From Zymoseptoria tritici IPO323 (lineage: Eukaryota; Ascomycota; Dothideomycetes; Mycosphaerellales; Mycosphaerellaceae), in contig NC_018216.1 of NCBI RefSeq assembly GCF_000219625.1, forward strand, positions 2,108,001 through 2,172,000: a stretch of DNA of 64,000 nucleotides, given 5' to 3'. The notes under the pieces are model-generated. The model ran no database searches. It was given only the letters and a program-made list of their open reading frames with translations, and was not told where the DNA came from. This document shows positions 1 through 10,444 of the stretch, piece by piece. The position numbers and the translations under genes were made by a program. How positions within the stretch are numbered: the first letter of the stretch is position 1; each line of letters starts with the position of its first letter.

Positions 1-1
1 T

Positions 2-643
2 CTCCGACGTCTGAAGCCTCCTCGCACGACTGCGTCATCCGCTGCTGCTGCTAAGTCCAGTGAAGCTGAGGTTGCTTCTCTTCCGGCAGAGCCCAAGCCT
101 AAGCCTCGAGTCCAGAAACGCAGCTCGCGCATTGCAACTCCAGCTAAGCTGAAGGGCGCGGCGAATTCTCTCCTTCACCTCGATCCTATCGGGCCGGACG
201 TCGTTGCTCCTGCCGAGCCCAAACCACAAGAAGCTGCAGCTAGCAAGGGGCCTGTCAGTCGACGCAAGACCACGACGACAGCTCCATCGAAACTTCGTGC
301 GCCCACGCCGACCTCTCAGACCTCTCTCTCCGCGTCTATCGCTCCTGTTGGGAAAGAGAACTCTCTTATAGCCTCGCCACCGAAGAAGCGGTCTGGCGCT
401 GCTGCCAAGTCCAATGCCACGGCGGCTGGTCTTCCGAGCATGAAGAGCCTTCCGCCTAAGCTAGACTTTGGCAGCAAGAATGGCAACGCCGGTGAGATGC
501 TGGGCTTGAGCAGTCCTGCGAAGAAGAAGACGAGCGCGAAGACTATGTTTGCGCCGCAGGAGAGTTTCGGGGCTGTGAAGGATGAGAGCATGTCGATGCC
601 TGGCATGGGCAGTCCGGCAAAGAAGCGAACGAGGCGGCTTTGA
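2..643 (+). CDS. C-terminal part of a basic, probably nuclear or spindle-associated protein (5' end outside window)
   Basis: The frame is open from the window edge to a TGA at 641-643 and encodes 213 residues of low-complexity Ala/Ser/Pro/Lys sequence with no folded domain. Several short motifs suggest cell-cycle control. There are four CDK-type S/T-P-x-K sites (TPAK, SPPK and two SPAK) and one KEN box (GKENS), a known APC/C degron. The end, PAKKRTRRL, looks like a nuclear localisation signal. Such tails occur on mitotic kinesins, condensin parts and shugoshin-like proteins, and I cannot choose among them. The catalytic or structural part lies upstream of the window. Confidence 0.65.
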   Translation, partial: LRRLKPPRTTASSAAAAKSSEAEVASLPAEPKPKPRVQKRSSRIATPAKLKGAANSLLHLDPIGPDVVAPAEPKPQEAAASKGPVSRRKTTTTAPSKLRAPTPTSQTSLSASIAPVGKENSLIASPPKKRSGAAAKSNATAAGLPSMKSLPPKLDFGSKNGNAGEMLGLSSPAKKKTSAKTMFAPQESFGAVKDESMSMPGMGSPAKKRTRRL

Positions 644-1174
644 GATTGAGGCGGAAGGAATGGCCTCACAGCTCGACGCCAATGGTGCCTGGTACAGATG
701 ATAATGGAGCCTTGTTGCTCCTCACTTCCAAGGTCTTCATCTCGTCACGCGCGAACATGTCGGAGCGACAGGATCCGCCGATTCGCCACTGTGTGCTTCA
801 CGACGAGCATAATTTGCGTCGAGCAAGGCTCATTTCTTCCGGCAGGGACAATGTCTGTACTGTCTGATCCCTGTGTTTCCCTGGATTTCCAGGCTGTGCA
901 AGAGTCTCTCACTTCACTTTGCTTCACATCGCTTCACTTCGCTTCACTTGCTTTCTCAATGGCGGACCGCTCCGTAAAACGCCCGCGTGCATGTGACACA
1001 TCTCGGTAGTGACGGAAAGGTGCAGGACATGTGCAAACGGCGACTTGGCTGGTGCATGCTCTTCGTTTGTTTCTCATCTCCTTCTACCACACAGTTTAAA
1101 ATTTCGCCTCTCAATTCCATCTTCAGCTTCAACTTTGAAAGACCACCATCACGCCTGCGCGCCATCGTGCAATC
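644..1174. other. Intergenic, 3' flank of the partial gene and promoter/leader of the TPR-SET gene
   Basis: No coding signal is seen. It holds a short pyrimidine-rich tandem repeat (see 912-951). The last 40 bases before the next ATG are C-rich, with a good start context (AATCATGGCC). Confidence 0.6.
912..951 (+). repeat. Degenerate 10-bp tandem repeat, four copies
   Basis: Four imperfect copies of a unit close to TTCACTTCGC follow each other about 225 bp upstream of the TPR-SET start codon. The repeat may be promoter polypyrimidine sequence and need have no function of its own. Confidence 0.6.
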
Positions 1175-3448
1175 ATGGCCGCTCCACCGTCTATCGAAGC
1201 GGATGCGCAGAAGCTCATCAACCTTCTCAACCGACAAAAGGCGCTTCATCGTTCGGCGAACGCACGACGAGGCCAAGTCGCCCAAAACAAGCCCTCTCGT
1301 GCCGACCTTCAAGACCAGTTCAGCGAGCAAGCTGAGTGGGAGCTTGCCCAGGAGCTTGCAAAGCCTCAGGGGATCATCCGAACAACGATTGTGGGCTACG
1401 CATACTCACCTTGCATCCTTCCGGTGGCGCAGCTGAAGCCTATCACCATCGACGAGCTGCGCTTGGAAACACACCATCGTGGCAGAGTTCTATTCGTCAA
1501 GACCTTCGGTTTACCGCTTCGATTTCAAGCAGTGCAGAACTGCGTTGAAGACCAGGTCGGGGAAGTGGATCGCCTGTCAGTGTACAACTTCGAGAAGTCG
1601 CTGAAGTCAACCGAGGTGCTGCCACGAGGCGCTGTGTTTGCTGTCAAGGAGCCGTACTACAAGGTGACTGGTGATGGCGGCGTGCAAGTTCGTGTGGATC
1701 ACCCCTCAGACTTGGTGAAGATGTCGGAAGATGATGCGCGTGTGCCGCTGGGTCTGCAGCCAAAATTGAGAGAGCTGCGTGAGGACGACTCGGCAGAGCA
1801 ATGGAAGGCGAAGGGCAACGAAGCATTCAAGATGAAGGACTTTCGCGGCGCAGTGAACGCATACTCAAATGGTTTGAAAGTGACGGGGAGCGACATTCAG
1901 CAGATGACGACCAAGAAGGATCTGTTGCGCAACCGGGCCATCGCTCACATCAGCCTCAGTCGGTTCGAAGTTGGACTAGAGGACGCGCAGAAGGCTGTGG
2001 TCATGACTGGCGGCGGTCATAATCAGGAATTCGAGAAGAGCAAGAACAACGCCAAAGCGTTCTACCGCGCTGGATGTGCTGCGTATCACCTGCGCAAGTT
2101 TCAGCTCGCCAAGAGCGAATTCGAGAAAGTACTAGAGTGCATGCCATACGATGCTGATGCCATACGCGAACTCGTCCGTACGGGGCGCCGCTTGGAAGAG
2201 CAAGAGACGGGCACCTACAACTTCGAAGAGATGATTAAGACTGTGAAGCAGCGCAAGCAGCGTCGACTTGATTACGCGGATTACGACCTGAAAGTCATCA
2301 AGAAGCAAAGCAAGACCGGTGGCAATGGACTTTTTGCCACGGAGCCGATCAAAGCCGGTGAACTGGTGCTGTGCGAGAAAGCCTTCGCTGTGGCGTTCAA
2401 AGACGAAGAGGTCGGTAAATCGGGTCTCATCGTCAACATGAACCGCGACACAATGTCGACGGGCACACATACCACTCGCCTCATCTCCGTCGTGAACAAG
2501 CTCTTGCACAATCCGAACCAAGCCGCACTCTTCTCCGAACTCAATGACGGAGGAGGATACACACCGCAGAGCAAAATCAAGCTGGTGGACGGAGTGGTCC
2601 CCGTGGACACTTTTCAAGTGCAAGCTGCTCTTGAGATCAACGGCTTTGGCTGTCCAGAAATGGCCACTGCGATTGGAACACGACCCGAAGAAAAGGAAGA
2701 GGCATCGGATACTGCGACTGGAGTCTGGATCACCGCTTCTTTCGCCAACCACGATTGCATCGGCAATGCTCACCGCTCGTTCATTGGCGACTTCATGATC
2801 ATCCGCGCCACGAAGGACATCGCCAAAGACGAGGAAATCCTCCACACTTATGTCGAAGCGAACGATGATCACGAGCAGTTCCAGAAGACTCTGCAGCGGT
2901 CGTGGGATTTCAAATGCAGGTGTCGCTTGTGCGTGGCGGAGAGCAAGACGTCCGGCCAGCAACGCAAACACCGCATGGGCTTGTTCAAGACAGCCAATGA
3001 GTTCCTTCGTGCCAGTCCGGTCAATCCGGTCAAGGCGCCGGCGAAACATCTGGTGACACAAGCAGAGAAGCTGTGGAAGAGACTCGATGAGAGCTACGAT
3101 GACAAGGTCTTCACACGAGGTCTGCCTCGTCGTGGTCTCCGTGATCTTGCCCACTGGCTCTGCATGGCCCACATGCTCCTCGGCTCCCACCACTCCACCA
3201 TCCAGGACTGGGCCACACGCTGCTTGCAGTCGCAGGGGATTCTCATCAGCATGGTCGACCACAAGCTGATTGTGGATCGGAAGCTCTCTCAGCATGACGA
3301 CACTGGCGTGCACGCGGCCACATACCTGGCGAGTGTGTACCAAGACCAGGACCCGGCCATTGCCACGCAGCTGGAGGGTCTGGCGAGTGAGCTGTATCAG
3401 ATTCGCGTTGGCTCGATGCATGGGTACAATGGCAATTCTCGTATTTAA
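1175..3448 (+). CDS. TPR and SET domain protein (SMYD-like putative lysine methyltransferase)
   Basis: This is a single uninterrupted frame of 757 residues. Residues about 205-340 form tetratricopeptide repeats, beginning near EQWKAKGNEAFKMKDF. A split SET domain follows from about residue 380. Its hallmark, NHDCIGNAHRSFIGDFMIIR near residue 523, binds S-adenosylmethionine in this family. A post-SET cysteine cluster, CRCRLC, lies near residue 580. Members transfer methyl groups to lysines of histones or other proteins, and the TPRs usually bind partners; the substrate is unknown here. The start was chosen because ATGG sits in a good context and the N-terminus (MAAPPS) is ordinary. No MYND finger is visible, so it belongs to the fungal TPR-SET type. 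Confidence 0.93.
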   Translation: MAAPPSIEADAQKLINLLNRQKALHRSANARRGQVAQNKPSRADLQDQFSEQAEWELAQELAKPQGIIRTTIVGYAYSPCILPVAQLKPITIDELRLETHHRGRVLFVKTFGLPLRFQAVQNCVEDQVGEVDRLSVYNFEKSLKSTEVLPRGAVFAVKEPYYKVTGDGGVQVRVDHPSDLVKMSEDDARVPLGLQPKLRELREDDSAEQWKAKGNEAFKMKDFRGAVNAYSNGLKVTGSDIQQMTTKKDLLRNRAIAHISLSRFEVGLEDAQKAVVMTGGGHNQEFEKSKNNAKAFYRAGCAAYHLRKFQLAKSEFEKVLECMPYDADAIRELVRTGRRLEEQETGTYNFEEMIKTVKQRKQRRLDYADYDLKVIKKQSKTGGNGLFATEPIKAGELVLCEKAFAVAFKDEEVGKSGLIVNMNRDTMSTGTHTTRLISVVNKLLHNPNQAALFSELNDGGGYTPQSKIKLVDGVVPVDTFQVQAALEINGFGCPEMATAIGTRPEEKEEASDTATGVWITASFANHDCIGNAHRSFIGDFMIIRATKDIAKDEEILHTYVEANDDHEQFQKTLQRSWDFKCRCRLCVAESKTSGQQRKHRMGLFKTANEFLRASPVNPVKAPAKHLVTQAEKLWKRLDESYDDKVFTRGLPRRGLRDLAHWLCMAHMLLGSHHSTIQDWATRCLQSQGILISMVDHKLIVDRKLSQHDDTGVHAATYLASVYQDQDPAIATQLEGLASELYQIRVGSMHGYNGNSRI

Positions 3449-4127
3449 GCTCGAGATTGAGACGGTGCAACGGGATTGGAACATTGGCGACAGACGCGGT
3501 TCTAGCTCATGTTGAGGATGCGGCTTGACGGGACACGGAACAACAGAGAATGCAGGTCTCAGGAGTATCATGTGCGCGAGCTTGAGGGGTTGTCTCAACA
3601 TGGCGAACACGAGGAGAGTTTGAATGCTACCGTACTCATTTGCCCGGCCAACTGCTTCCATTACGCTCTCATTCAGTCGTTTCCTCTGCCGTGGTATGCC
3701 AGGTTTCAAGACATATGTAATGCTCCGTCTCCGTCACTTCCTCTGTCTTGGCTCGGAAGCCATAACATCGTACGCATTTAGCAAGACGACAGTCAAGCTC
3801 TTCGCGAGTGGTATTGATCTCTGGAGAAAGTCCTGTGCATCTCGGGCAGCTGTACGTACACTCACCACAGCGGACAGACGATGGCAAGTTCGATCTTGCG
3901 TTCATTTGACGGATGCCATGCTGCCAAGGGTGACCAGGCCCTGATGGCGCCCCAATCTCGCAGGATGTCGCCCCCGGATCGCGTTTGGCTCTGCGGAAAG
4001 GCCCAAACTTGTTTAGCGCAAATATAGCTGGGTCCAGGCCGAGTCTCGCACGATTCGCTGCTCGACGAAACGTCTCCAATCTGAAATCGGTTCATGGGTC
4101 GGCATGAAGCGAAATTTCTCGGCAGAC
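3449..4127. other. Intergenic between convergent genes
   Basis: This should contain the two 3' UTRs of the TPR-SET gene and the 2H phosphoesterase gene. Short frames here look like noise and I see no conserved element. Confidence 0.6.
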
Positions 4128-4976
4128 CTAGACCCTTTCATAGCCGACGTGCGAGGGCCTCTTATCAATGTACGGCGCCCCGGTAAAATCGAATCTCTGG
4201 GCCCAGTACCACCTCCCCTTGGCATATTTCCACAGCTCCAATCCATCCACGATGCCCTCATCACCATTCCAGGTACTCGTGAATTCGGCATACGCCTCAT
4301 CCACCTTTTGCTTGTCCGTGACCTTGTTCATAAGTGTATAATGCACAGACCGCTTCGCTGCATCCTGATCTGACAGGAATCCTTCCTCTTTCCACGTATT
4401 TCGCAGCCTGTCCACCAGTTTGTTCATGGGCGGTGGTCCATCTTTTGGGGACAGATTCACCAGAAACCCACCTGCCATTTTGTAAGGTCTCTTTACGCGG
4501 ATTTTGAAAGGGCCCATCTCGGCTGCTACCTCTTTCAACAATGGTACGACGGAACTGTCCAGCTTGCTCTCGGGTAAAGCATTGAACAACGTCAAGTGGG
4601 CGCGGACTGTGTTTCGTTCTGGAGGGAAAAACTTTTCTCGTAGTGCTGTCATGCGGTCGTGGTGTGCTCGATCGGTCTGGAGGGTCAGGACATAGCGGGC
4701 TTCGTTGTCTCCTCCAGCTTTTGGTCGGTATCGGTCGGTAGCAGATTGCTCGTTTGTCCTCGGTTGGTTCGACGTCTGTACAGGATTCGACGGCTGCGGA
4801 GGATGGCTCGGTTTCTCCTGTCTATGAGTGGGCGGTGCAGGCTTTGGATCCGAGCTCTGTGCTTTTCCCAGTACTGCTGAATAGCTCAAAGGCTGAGACT
4901 GCGACATTGTTGCGACGGGAACACGAGGCAATCGGACACGGCGAGGGAAGGAGAGAAGCATTGTCACACTTGCCAT
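4128..4976 (-). CDS. 2H phosphoesterase / 2'-5' RNA ligase-like protein
   Basis: The 282-residue protein carries both catalytic tetrads of the 2H superfamily: HLTL at residues 127-130 and HYTL at 212-215, separated by about 80 residues as usual. The family hydrolyses or ligates 2',5'- and 2',3'-cyclic phosphodiester bonds, often in RNA end processing. The first 23 residues are rich in Arg and hydrophobic residues and precede a second Met (MSQSQP, codon at 4907). The long form could be mitochondrial and the short form cytosolic. A disordered Pro/Ser/Gln stretch covers residues 40-85. The gene is intronless and converges on the TPR-SET gene. Confidence 0.88.
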   Translation of the reverse strand: MASVTMLLSFPRRVRLPRVPVATMSQSQPLSYSAVLGKAQSSDPKPAPPTHRQEKPSHPPQPSNPVQTSNQPRTNEQSATDRYRPKAGGDNEARYVLTLQTDRAHHDRMTALREKFFPPERNTVRAHLTLFNALPESKLDSSVVPLLKEVAAEMGPFKIRVKRPYKMAGGFLVNLSPKDGPPPMNKLVDRLRNTWKEEGFLSDQDAAKRSVHYTLMNKVTDKQKVDEAYAEFTSTWNGDEGIVDGLELWKYAKGRWYWAQRFDFTGAPYIDKRPSHVGYERV

Positions 4977-5456
4977 GGCGCCGTCTTGACGCCGTTATAT
5001 CTCGACACACATGACGTAGATATTGCGATATGAGGATTATGACGAGGTGAAGTGAGTGAGTCGAGATGGAGCTGGAGGACGGAGTTTTGAGCACGGACCA
5101 TGCGTGCGATTTAGAACGATTGAGTGTACTCTCGACACGATGTGTTTCTTTATTCTGTCTTTTACCTTACTACCTTCCTCTCGGACTCCAGGTATATCGT
5201 CGACATGTATCGAACGACACCCTATGTTGCTCCTTCACTATTCCAGCCAATATTTCTCGTGCCTCCCTACTTACCTGACTTATCAAGGAGATCAGGGCCC
5301 GAATGAGAACCATGAACATACCATGCAGGCCTTCTCAACACTGCTGATGAGATGATAGACAATGTGAAGCGGTTAGTCGTATGACATCGTTTTAGAGGAG
5401 ACGACAAAGTAAATTTTTCCTTCCACTGCCCTCTGCCAGATCCTCCGGCTCGCGTT
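4977..5456. other. Intergenic; promoter of the 2H gene and 3' flank of the next minus-strand gene
   Basis: No coding signal was found. The stretch is somewhat AT-richer around 5130-5400 than the flanking genes. Confidence 0.55.
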
Positions 5457-6146
5457 CTATTCGGACTCTCCAAGGTCTTCGTCGTCCGGCTCGCCAACAT
5501 CGGCATACATCAGAACCTTCACGAAAGCCTGATCATCGTCCCGAGCAAGGACTTGATCCAGCCAGTCTTGGACGAGGGGAAGGCTTTTGATCCACTCCGA
5601 GAACACTACGTCCTCACGAAACCATCTCCCTACTCCGATCGGCAGCACTCCATGTCCGAGAGCCTTGAGCGAGTCTTTGAGCGGACTGTCGAGATCGCCG
5701 TCATACTCCGCTAACCACGACTGCCCGAACTTCGTCTGATTAGCAGTGGCTTCGAATCTTCGCACCTCCTTTTGCAGGGACTGGAGCTGGCGATTGACGC
5801 TGGCAAGTCGATTCGTCCAGGTCGGTCCAAAGATGAACTGTCCGTCACAGTCGGAAATCTCCACTCCCTTGCGCAGATCGACGAGGTTGGACACGATTGG
5901 TGGGTAGTAGGAGGTGGCTGTGAATGCCATTCGGGAGTTGTTCTGTGCTTGATCGAGATCTCTATCCGAACTCGCTTCTGCTGGGAGGAGATGGTAGCGC
6001 AGTCCAAGGCGAAGATACTTCTTCTCGGCGCGCTGAACACCCTTTCCGAACTCGCATTGCTCACGGGATGCAGCCATCATGGCTGAATCTTTGCTTGCGA
6101 AGGAGCCTCCTGACTTGTCCGTATCGACGTTGGGCAGCCTGGACAT
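5457..6146 (-). CDS. Hypothetical protein, 229 residues
   Basis: I do not recognise this protein. The frame is open further upstream, but the first ATG is at 6146. The middle part has a coiled-coil-like stretch (SVNRQLQSLQKEVRRFEA) followed by a Trp-rich segment. The C-terminus is acidic (GEPDDEDLGESE). No signal peptide or membrane segment is visible. A TATA-like sequence (GATATATAG) lies about 275 bp upstream of the ATG. The length and ordinary amino-acid mix support a real gene. Confidence 0.7.
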   Translation of the reverse strand: MSRLPNVDTDKSGGSFASKDSAMMAASREQCEFGKGVQRAEKKYLRLGLRYHLLPAEASSDRDLDQAQNNSRMAFTATSYYPPIVSNLVDLRKGVEISDCDGQFIFGPTWTNRLASVNRQLQSLQKEVRRFEATANQTKFGQSWLAEYDGDLDSPLKDSLKALGHGVLPIGVGRWFREDVVFSEWIKSLPLVQDWLDQVLARDDDQAFVKVLMYADVGEPDDEDLGESE

Positions 6147-6770
6147 AACAGTATACGTCGTTCGAAGAACATCGAGCGAGGACAAGGTGGAGAGTCTTAA
6201 AGAGTCTCGACACTGGACACAAATTCCTCAATTCACTTCGGGTAATGAATGCTCGCTCCCCTTGAACGTGAATTGCAAGTCGGATGCTGCGATGAACATA
6301 ACCCAGACTTTCGTCCATGTGGCTGCAGTGCTTACGTCTGACGGATAGGTGACTGTGAAAGAGTGTATTTCCCGCCAACCCAATGGCGTCCAGGATGTGC
6401 TCGTATGAAGCCGTCGCCGTGATATATAGAACAGTCATCGTCCAGTGGAGAATGATCCCGCCCGCAGGCGTGCCGGGATCATTGAAAGCGCGGCCAGGAA
6501 TAGTATTCCAAATCAGTTCTTGGCTGCCATCGGTTCTATTCTTCCAATCGTAGTCGGGATGCAGTGGTCCATGAATGACAGAGGCCGGATTTTGGCCCAG
6601 TCCATTTCACTTTCAAAGTGTCAGCTGTTGGCAATGCACCACTTCATAGCAAACATTTCGTATGAGTATATATCTGACTCTTTATAATTCCGCCAATCCC
6701 TTCGGAGGCACGCTCAAATCTCCACCAGTGGTATCACCTTCCATATCGCCATCCTCATCATATCGCCCCT
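6147..6770. other. Intergenic
   Basis: This holds the promoter of the hypothetical gene and the 3' flank of BTA1. Nothing further is recognised. Confidence 0.55.
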
Positions 6771-9329
6771 TCATGCCACACAGCTCTTAACCTTCGTGCA
6801 AATCCAAGTCGAAGCATACATATTGACCCGATCCGTACACGTCCCGGGAGGAATCCTCGCAGCGACCCTCTTCGGCGAAAACCCACACTCCTCAAACACA
6901 GCCATATACCACGGACTCAAGCCAGCGGAGCGAATGAGAACTCTTCCGCCGAGCTTGAGCGCGCGGTTGACGGCTTTGCATTGAGCGGACGCCTCGGTGC
7001 CGCCGGGCGTGAACCAGTCCATGCTGTCCATAAGCACCGCGATGGTCAGGGCTTCAGGCTGCATGCGGGCGAAAACTTCGGCGAGTTCGTCGGTGTGGAT
7101 GCGGAGATTGTCGAGCGCGGTTGGCGCGGAGAGTTTGATGTGCGATTTGGGGGTGAGGTACGTGGGGTGGCAGCGGCGGGTGTAGTGGCCTGTTGAGGTT
7201 ATGTTAGTTTTGAATTCAGATGTGGAGGTGGAAGTGTACTCACCGAGCAGACAGAGGAGGTAGTAGTGGTTATCCTCACTCAGCAAAGTCTCGTTGGCGA
7301 CTGGGTCGAGCGTCTGCACGCCATAGTTCCAGATGGCCTGTCCACTGCGAACGGCGCCGACTTGTCCAGGTCTACCTTCGCCGCTCTTCTCGCCAGAGGC
7401 ATCAGCCTTAACAGCATCACCACGATCAAGTTGACGCTTAAAGTCCTCTTCGATCATCGCCCGCTGCTCACCGGGAACGCCGAGTGCCTTCCACAAGAAG
7501 CGCTCAGATCCCACCACGAAGTATGCCAGGAGTTGGGATAGAAGCACGCGACGCACACGCTTTGTCCAGATCTCACGTTGCTCAGCCAAAGTCTGCACCT
7601 CACCGAGATTTTGCATGTCTTTGCGGATACCGAGAAGCTTGCCGAGCCATTGCACGAGTTGAAGAGCATGGCGACTGCCACCAGTAAAGTAGAGGCCTTT
7701 CCCAGCAGAACTGAAAGTGGATGGTCCGACGTTAAGCCAGTAGTCGAAGGCGTGGGATGAGAGGTGGGGAGAGAGACGCTCGAGGAGCAGCTTCTGAAAG
7801 TTCTCGTGCTTGCCCTCTCCGAACATCTTCCAGAAATCTTGGTATTCGAGACTGCGGAATGCGGCGACTTTGAGCTCAAGCAGATGGTTCTGGTTAGGAT
7901 TGAGATCGACGGCGTGGATACGCTTTGGCCGTTGAAGAGCATAGCTGAGGATGTTGTCACCAGCGCTGGTAATAGCCAGGATGACATCGTCGGAGTTGAT
8001 CTTGAGCAGACGAGAGTCCATGCGGTCGTCCTCCCAGGTGAACGCATAGATATACTCATCGCCGAATTGGCGGTGCTTTTGCAGAGTGTCGTCGTAGTAG
8101 ATGCGGGTCTTGTTGTTCTGGTAGTAGGCGGCTGGGAGAGGCAAGCTGGCGGCCAGATTGATCACCGCGGTGTCGTGTGCTTTGCTTGTGCGTCGGTCGG
8201 AGCTGGAGCTTCGGCGACGGGTGGTGAGGCTTTTTGCGTGGACGTCAAGAGCGCTGATAAATGGAGATTCGGTAGCTGCAGCGTCGACGGAAGCCAACTG
8301 GTGCATCGGATTGACGGTGTTCCTGGTGCAGCCAACAAAGATGTAGTACGGGATGCGGAAGCCGAAAATATGGCATCTACGGTTGGTGCTGATGATGGTT
8401 CCGAACTTATACTCGATGTAGTCGCGGCGGGCGGAATCCAGATTAACGCGGTCAAGCTCGAACCACGTCCTCCAGAAAACACGGCTGATCCACATGCAGT
8501 GTCGATTGATGCTACCGCCAATGTAGTTGCGGCCGTTGAACTCGATCTCGTTCTGGACATAGAAGTCGACCACACCGACCACACCATCTGGTGCCAAAAG
8601 GTTGGAAACGCTGTCAATCGCTGGGTGGAATTCGGGAATCATGCTCAAGCTGTAAGACATGGTGAGGACGTCCGCTCCGACACTGTCACGTGCGTCCTCG
8701 TCGTATGCTGAGCGACCAATGCTGAACTCTCGCTTCTCTCCTCCAATGCCAGCCTCGTAATCGGCGAGGCGGAAAGTCCTGGCGTCCTGGCAGATGACGT
8801 GGACGTTCTTCCAGCCCAAGCGCTCGAAACGCTTGCGAGCCACTTCGCAGAGTGAGGAGCTCAAATCGACGAGATAAACGGCGTGGAAGAACGAAGGCAC
8901 GTGGATGTGCTCACCCATCTGTTCGATGTTCCAGCCAGTGCCGCCACCAATGTCCACCCAGATTGGCTTGTGGGAGATTTGGCTTGACTCGACTCTGTGT
9001 TTGACCTGAGATGCTACAAGAGCAAGCATGTCCTCTCTGCCTTGCAGCAACTTTGATCGAGTGGCATCGTAGATGGATGCCTGTGATTTGTAGAAGCTCT
9101 CCAATGCATCTTGCTGATTGCCAGTGCCGTCACCGGTGTGTGGCTTGAGGAAGCAGGAGTAAGCGAATTGGCCGAGGAGGTGGACAGCGTTGGAGGCTTT
9201 CTTGACCACGCTGAGTTCGGTGAAGAAGAGGATGAACCAGGCGAGGAGGAACACGATGCCGCATACGGACGCGAGGCTGAGCTGATTCTTGAAGTCGTCC
9301 AGCGCGAGAGAAGAGACAAAGGACGCCAT
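6771..9329 (-). CDS. BTA1: Betaine-lipid synthase (diacylglyceryl-N,N,N-trimethylhomoserine synthesis), two exons
   Basis: Exons are 9329-7244 and 7189-6771. The intron at 7190-7243 (54 nt, GTGAGT, CTAAC branch, AACAG) is a multiple of three without stops, so it hides inside an open frame. Splicing restores the expected junction CLLG-HYTRRCHPTYL and leaves 834 residues. The N-terminal half has one membrane segment and a methyltransferase domain with the AdoMet motif VDIGGGTGWN. The C-terminal half is a BtaA-type domain (ITSAGDNILSYAL, VDLNPNQNHLLELK) that moves the 3-amino-3-carboxypropyl group of AdoMet to diacylglycerol. In fungi this lipid replaces phosphatidylcholine under phosphate limitation in ER membranes. 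The ATG at 9329 (MASFVSSL) is the first in frame. Confidence 0.93.
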   Translation of the reverse strand: MASFVSSLALDDFKNQLSLASVCGIVFLLAWFILFFTELSVVKKASNAVHLLGQFAYSCFLKPHTGDGTGNQQDALESFYKSQASIYDATRSKLLQGREDMLALVASQVKHRVESSQISHKPIWVDIGGGTGWNIEQMGEHIHVPSFFHAVYLVDLSSSLCEVARKRFERLGWKNVHVICQDARTFRLADYEAGIGGEKREFSIGRSAYDEDARDSVGADVLTMSYSLSMIPEFHPAIDSVSNLLAPDGVVGVVDFYVQNEIEFNGRNYIGGSINRHCMWISRVFWRTWFELDRVNLDSARRDYIEYKFGTIISTNRRCHIFGFRIPYYIFVGCTRNTVNPMHQLASVDAAATESPFISALDVHAKSLTTRRRSSSSDRRTSKAHDTAVINLAASLPLPAAYYQNNKTRIYYDDTLQKHRQFGDEYIYAFTWEDDRMDSRLLKINSDDVILAITSAGDNILSYALQRPKRIHAVDLNPNQNHLLELKVAAFRSLEYQDFWKMFGEGKHENFQKLLLERLSPHLSSHAFDYWLNVGPSTFSSAGKGLYFTGGSRHALQLVQWLGKLLGIRKDMQNLGEVQTLAEQREIWTKRVRRVLLSQLLAYFVVGSERFLWKALGVPGEQRAMIEEDFKRQLDRGDAVKADASGEKSGEGRPGQVGAVRSGQAIWNYGVQTLDPVANETLLSEDNHYYLLCLLGEYTSTSTSEFKTNITSTGHYTRRCHPTYLTPKSHIKLSAPTALDNLRIHTDELAEVFARMQPEALTIAVLMDSMDWFTPGGTEASAQCKAVNRALKLGGRVLIRSAGLSPWYMAVFEECGFSPKRVAARIPPGTCTDRVNMYASTWICTKVKSCVA

Positions 9330-10444
9330 GTTGAAATGTGACGACAAGTTGTTGAGCTCGTGAGCTCTACGGAAGGTTATAGAGGTGGGCACGCGAGAGG
9401 AGGGAAAGAGGAAGAGGAAGAGAAATAAAAGAGACCCGGAAGACCTGAGGGACAGGCACGAGCTATACCTCTGGGTCCTTCGATTGGCCCTAGAAACCGA
9501 TTGGGTATCTTTCCGTCAGCGGACACGTTCTCGCTGCGTGCGACAGGTGTCGATAGCTGTACCGCTGGGCAATTCGGTGAGATCGCAACCATGACCATTT
9601 TGCCCGGAGCCCACCAAGAAAAACATCAGTACCCCACGGCCGACGCGCTGCCCCGCCATCGTTGAGATGCCGACGCGCGAAGGTCAGGGTCATTGCACTT
9701 CGGCATGGATGAGATCTCAGCCTATCAGTGGTCATCGTGGTGCAATGTGTGTCGTTGAAGGAGAGAAGGAGAGTTTCTGGGGGAAAGTCTGGGAGATGGA
9801 TCAGCGGTCCGTCAGAATTTGACCAATCACAGCCCGGGAGATCAATGCGTGGTCGACTTCACTTGCTGTGAGGCACTTCCCTGCCATACTGGGGCAGCTC
9901 GGCCGGAGCGGTACCGTTGATGATCGTGGTAGTTGAATGATATGGCCGACGAAAATCGGGCGAACGAGAGATGTTGTTCGGGCGCGAAAGGGCAATCCCC
10001 TCGACGCTGCTTTGTCCTCGCGGTGCTCGCCGCTGTGGGCGATTGGAACCGGTCGACAACGTATTGCTTGAACACGAGTTCACGATGAACTGATCAGAAT
10101 GTATTGTAAGCGATCAGAACCGCTTCGCTGTAGACAAGATTACCGTATGAGCCCGGGGTCCAGAGAACAGAGAATATGAGCCGTCGACCAGCACGAAAGT
10201 CCTGGACGGAGTCAGGTCGTAGCTCGTTCATCCTTCTGGTCTCGCTTTAAAATGGGTCCCTCTGCGAGATCTGTTGTATACCGACCACACCAGCGGTCGA
10301 GTATGGGAATATGAGTCGATGTCGCAACGGCTTGCACATGCATTGCTACAGACAAATGCTTGCCTCCTTTCGCTTCCATGCTGGGATGATATTACAAGAA
10401 GCTCTATCGCACATGCTCCAAATGCTCCAAACTCGTCCCGCTAT
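9330..10444. other. Intergenic, about 1.1 kb
   Basis: The stretch contains the BTA1 promoter with a purine-rich leader near 9400-9430 and the RER1 3' flank. Short frames on both strands give no recognisable protein. Confidence 0.55.

Noticed and set aside
2132..3709. 525-codon minus-strand open frame
   Set aside because: It is antisense to the TPR-SET gene, whose domains are clear; the mirror frame follows from codon bias.
7764..8711. 315-codon plus-strand open frame
   Set aside because: It is antisense to BTA1 and has no recognisable domain.
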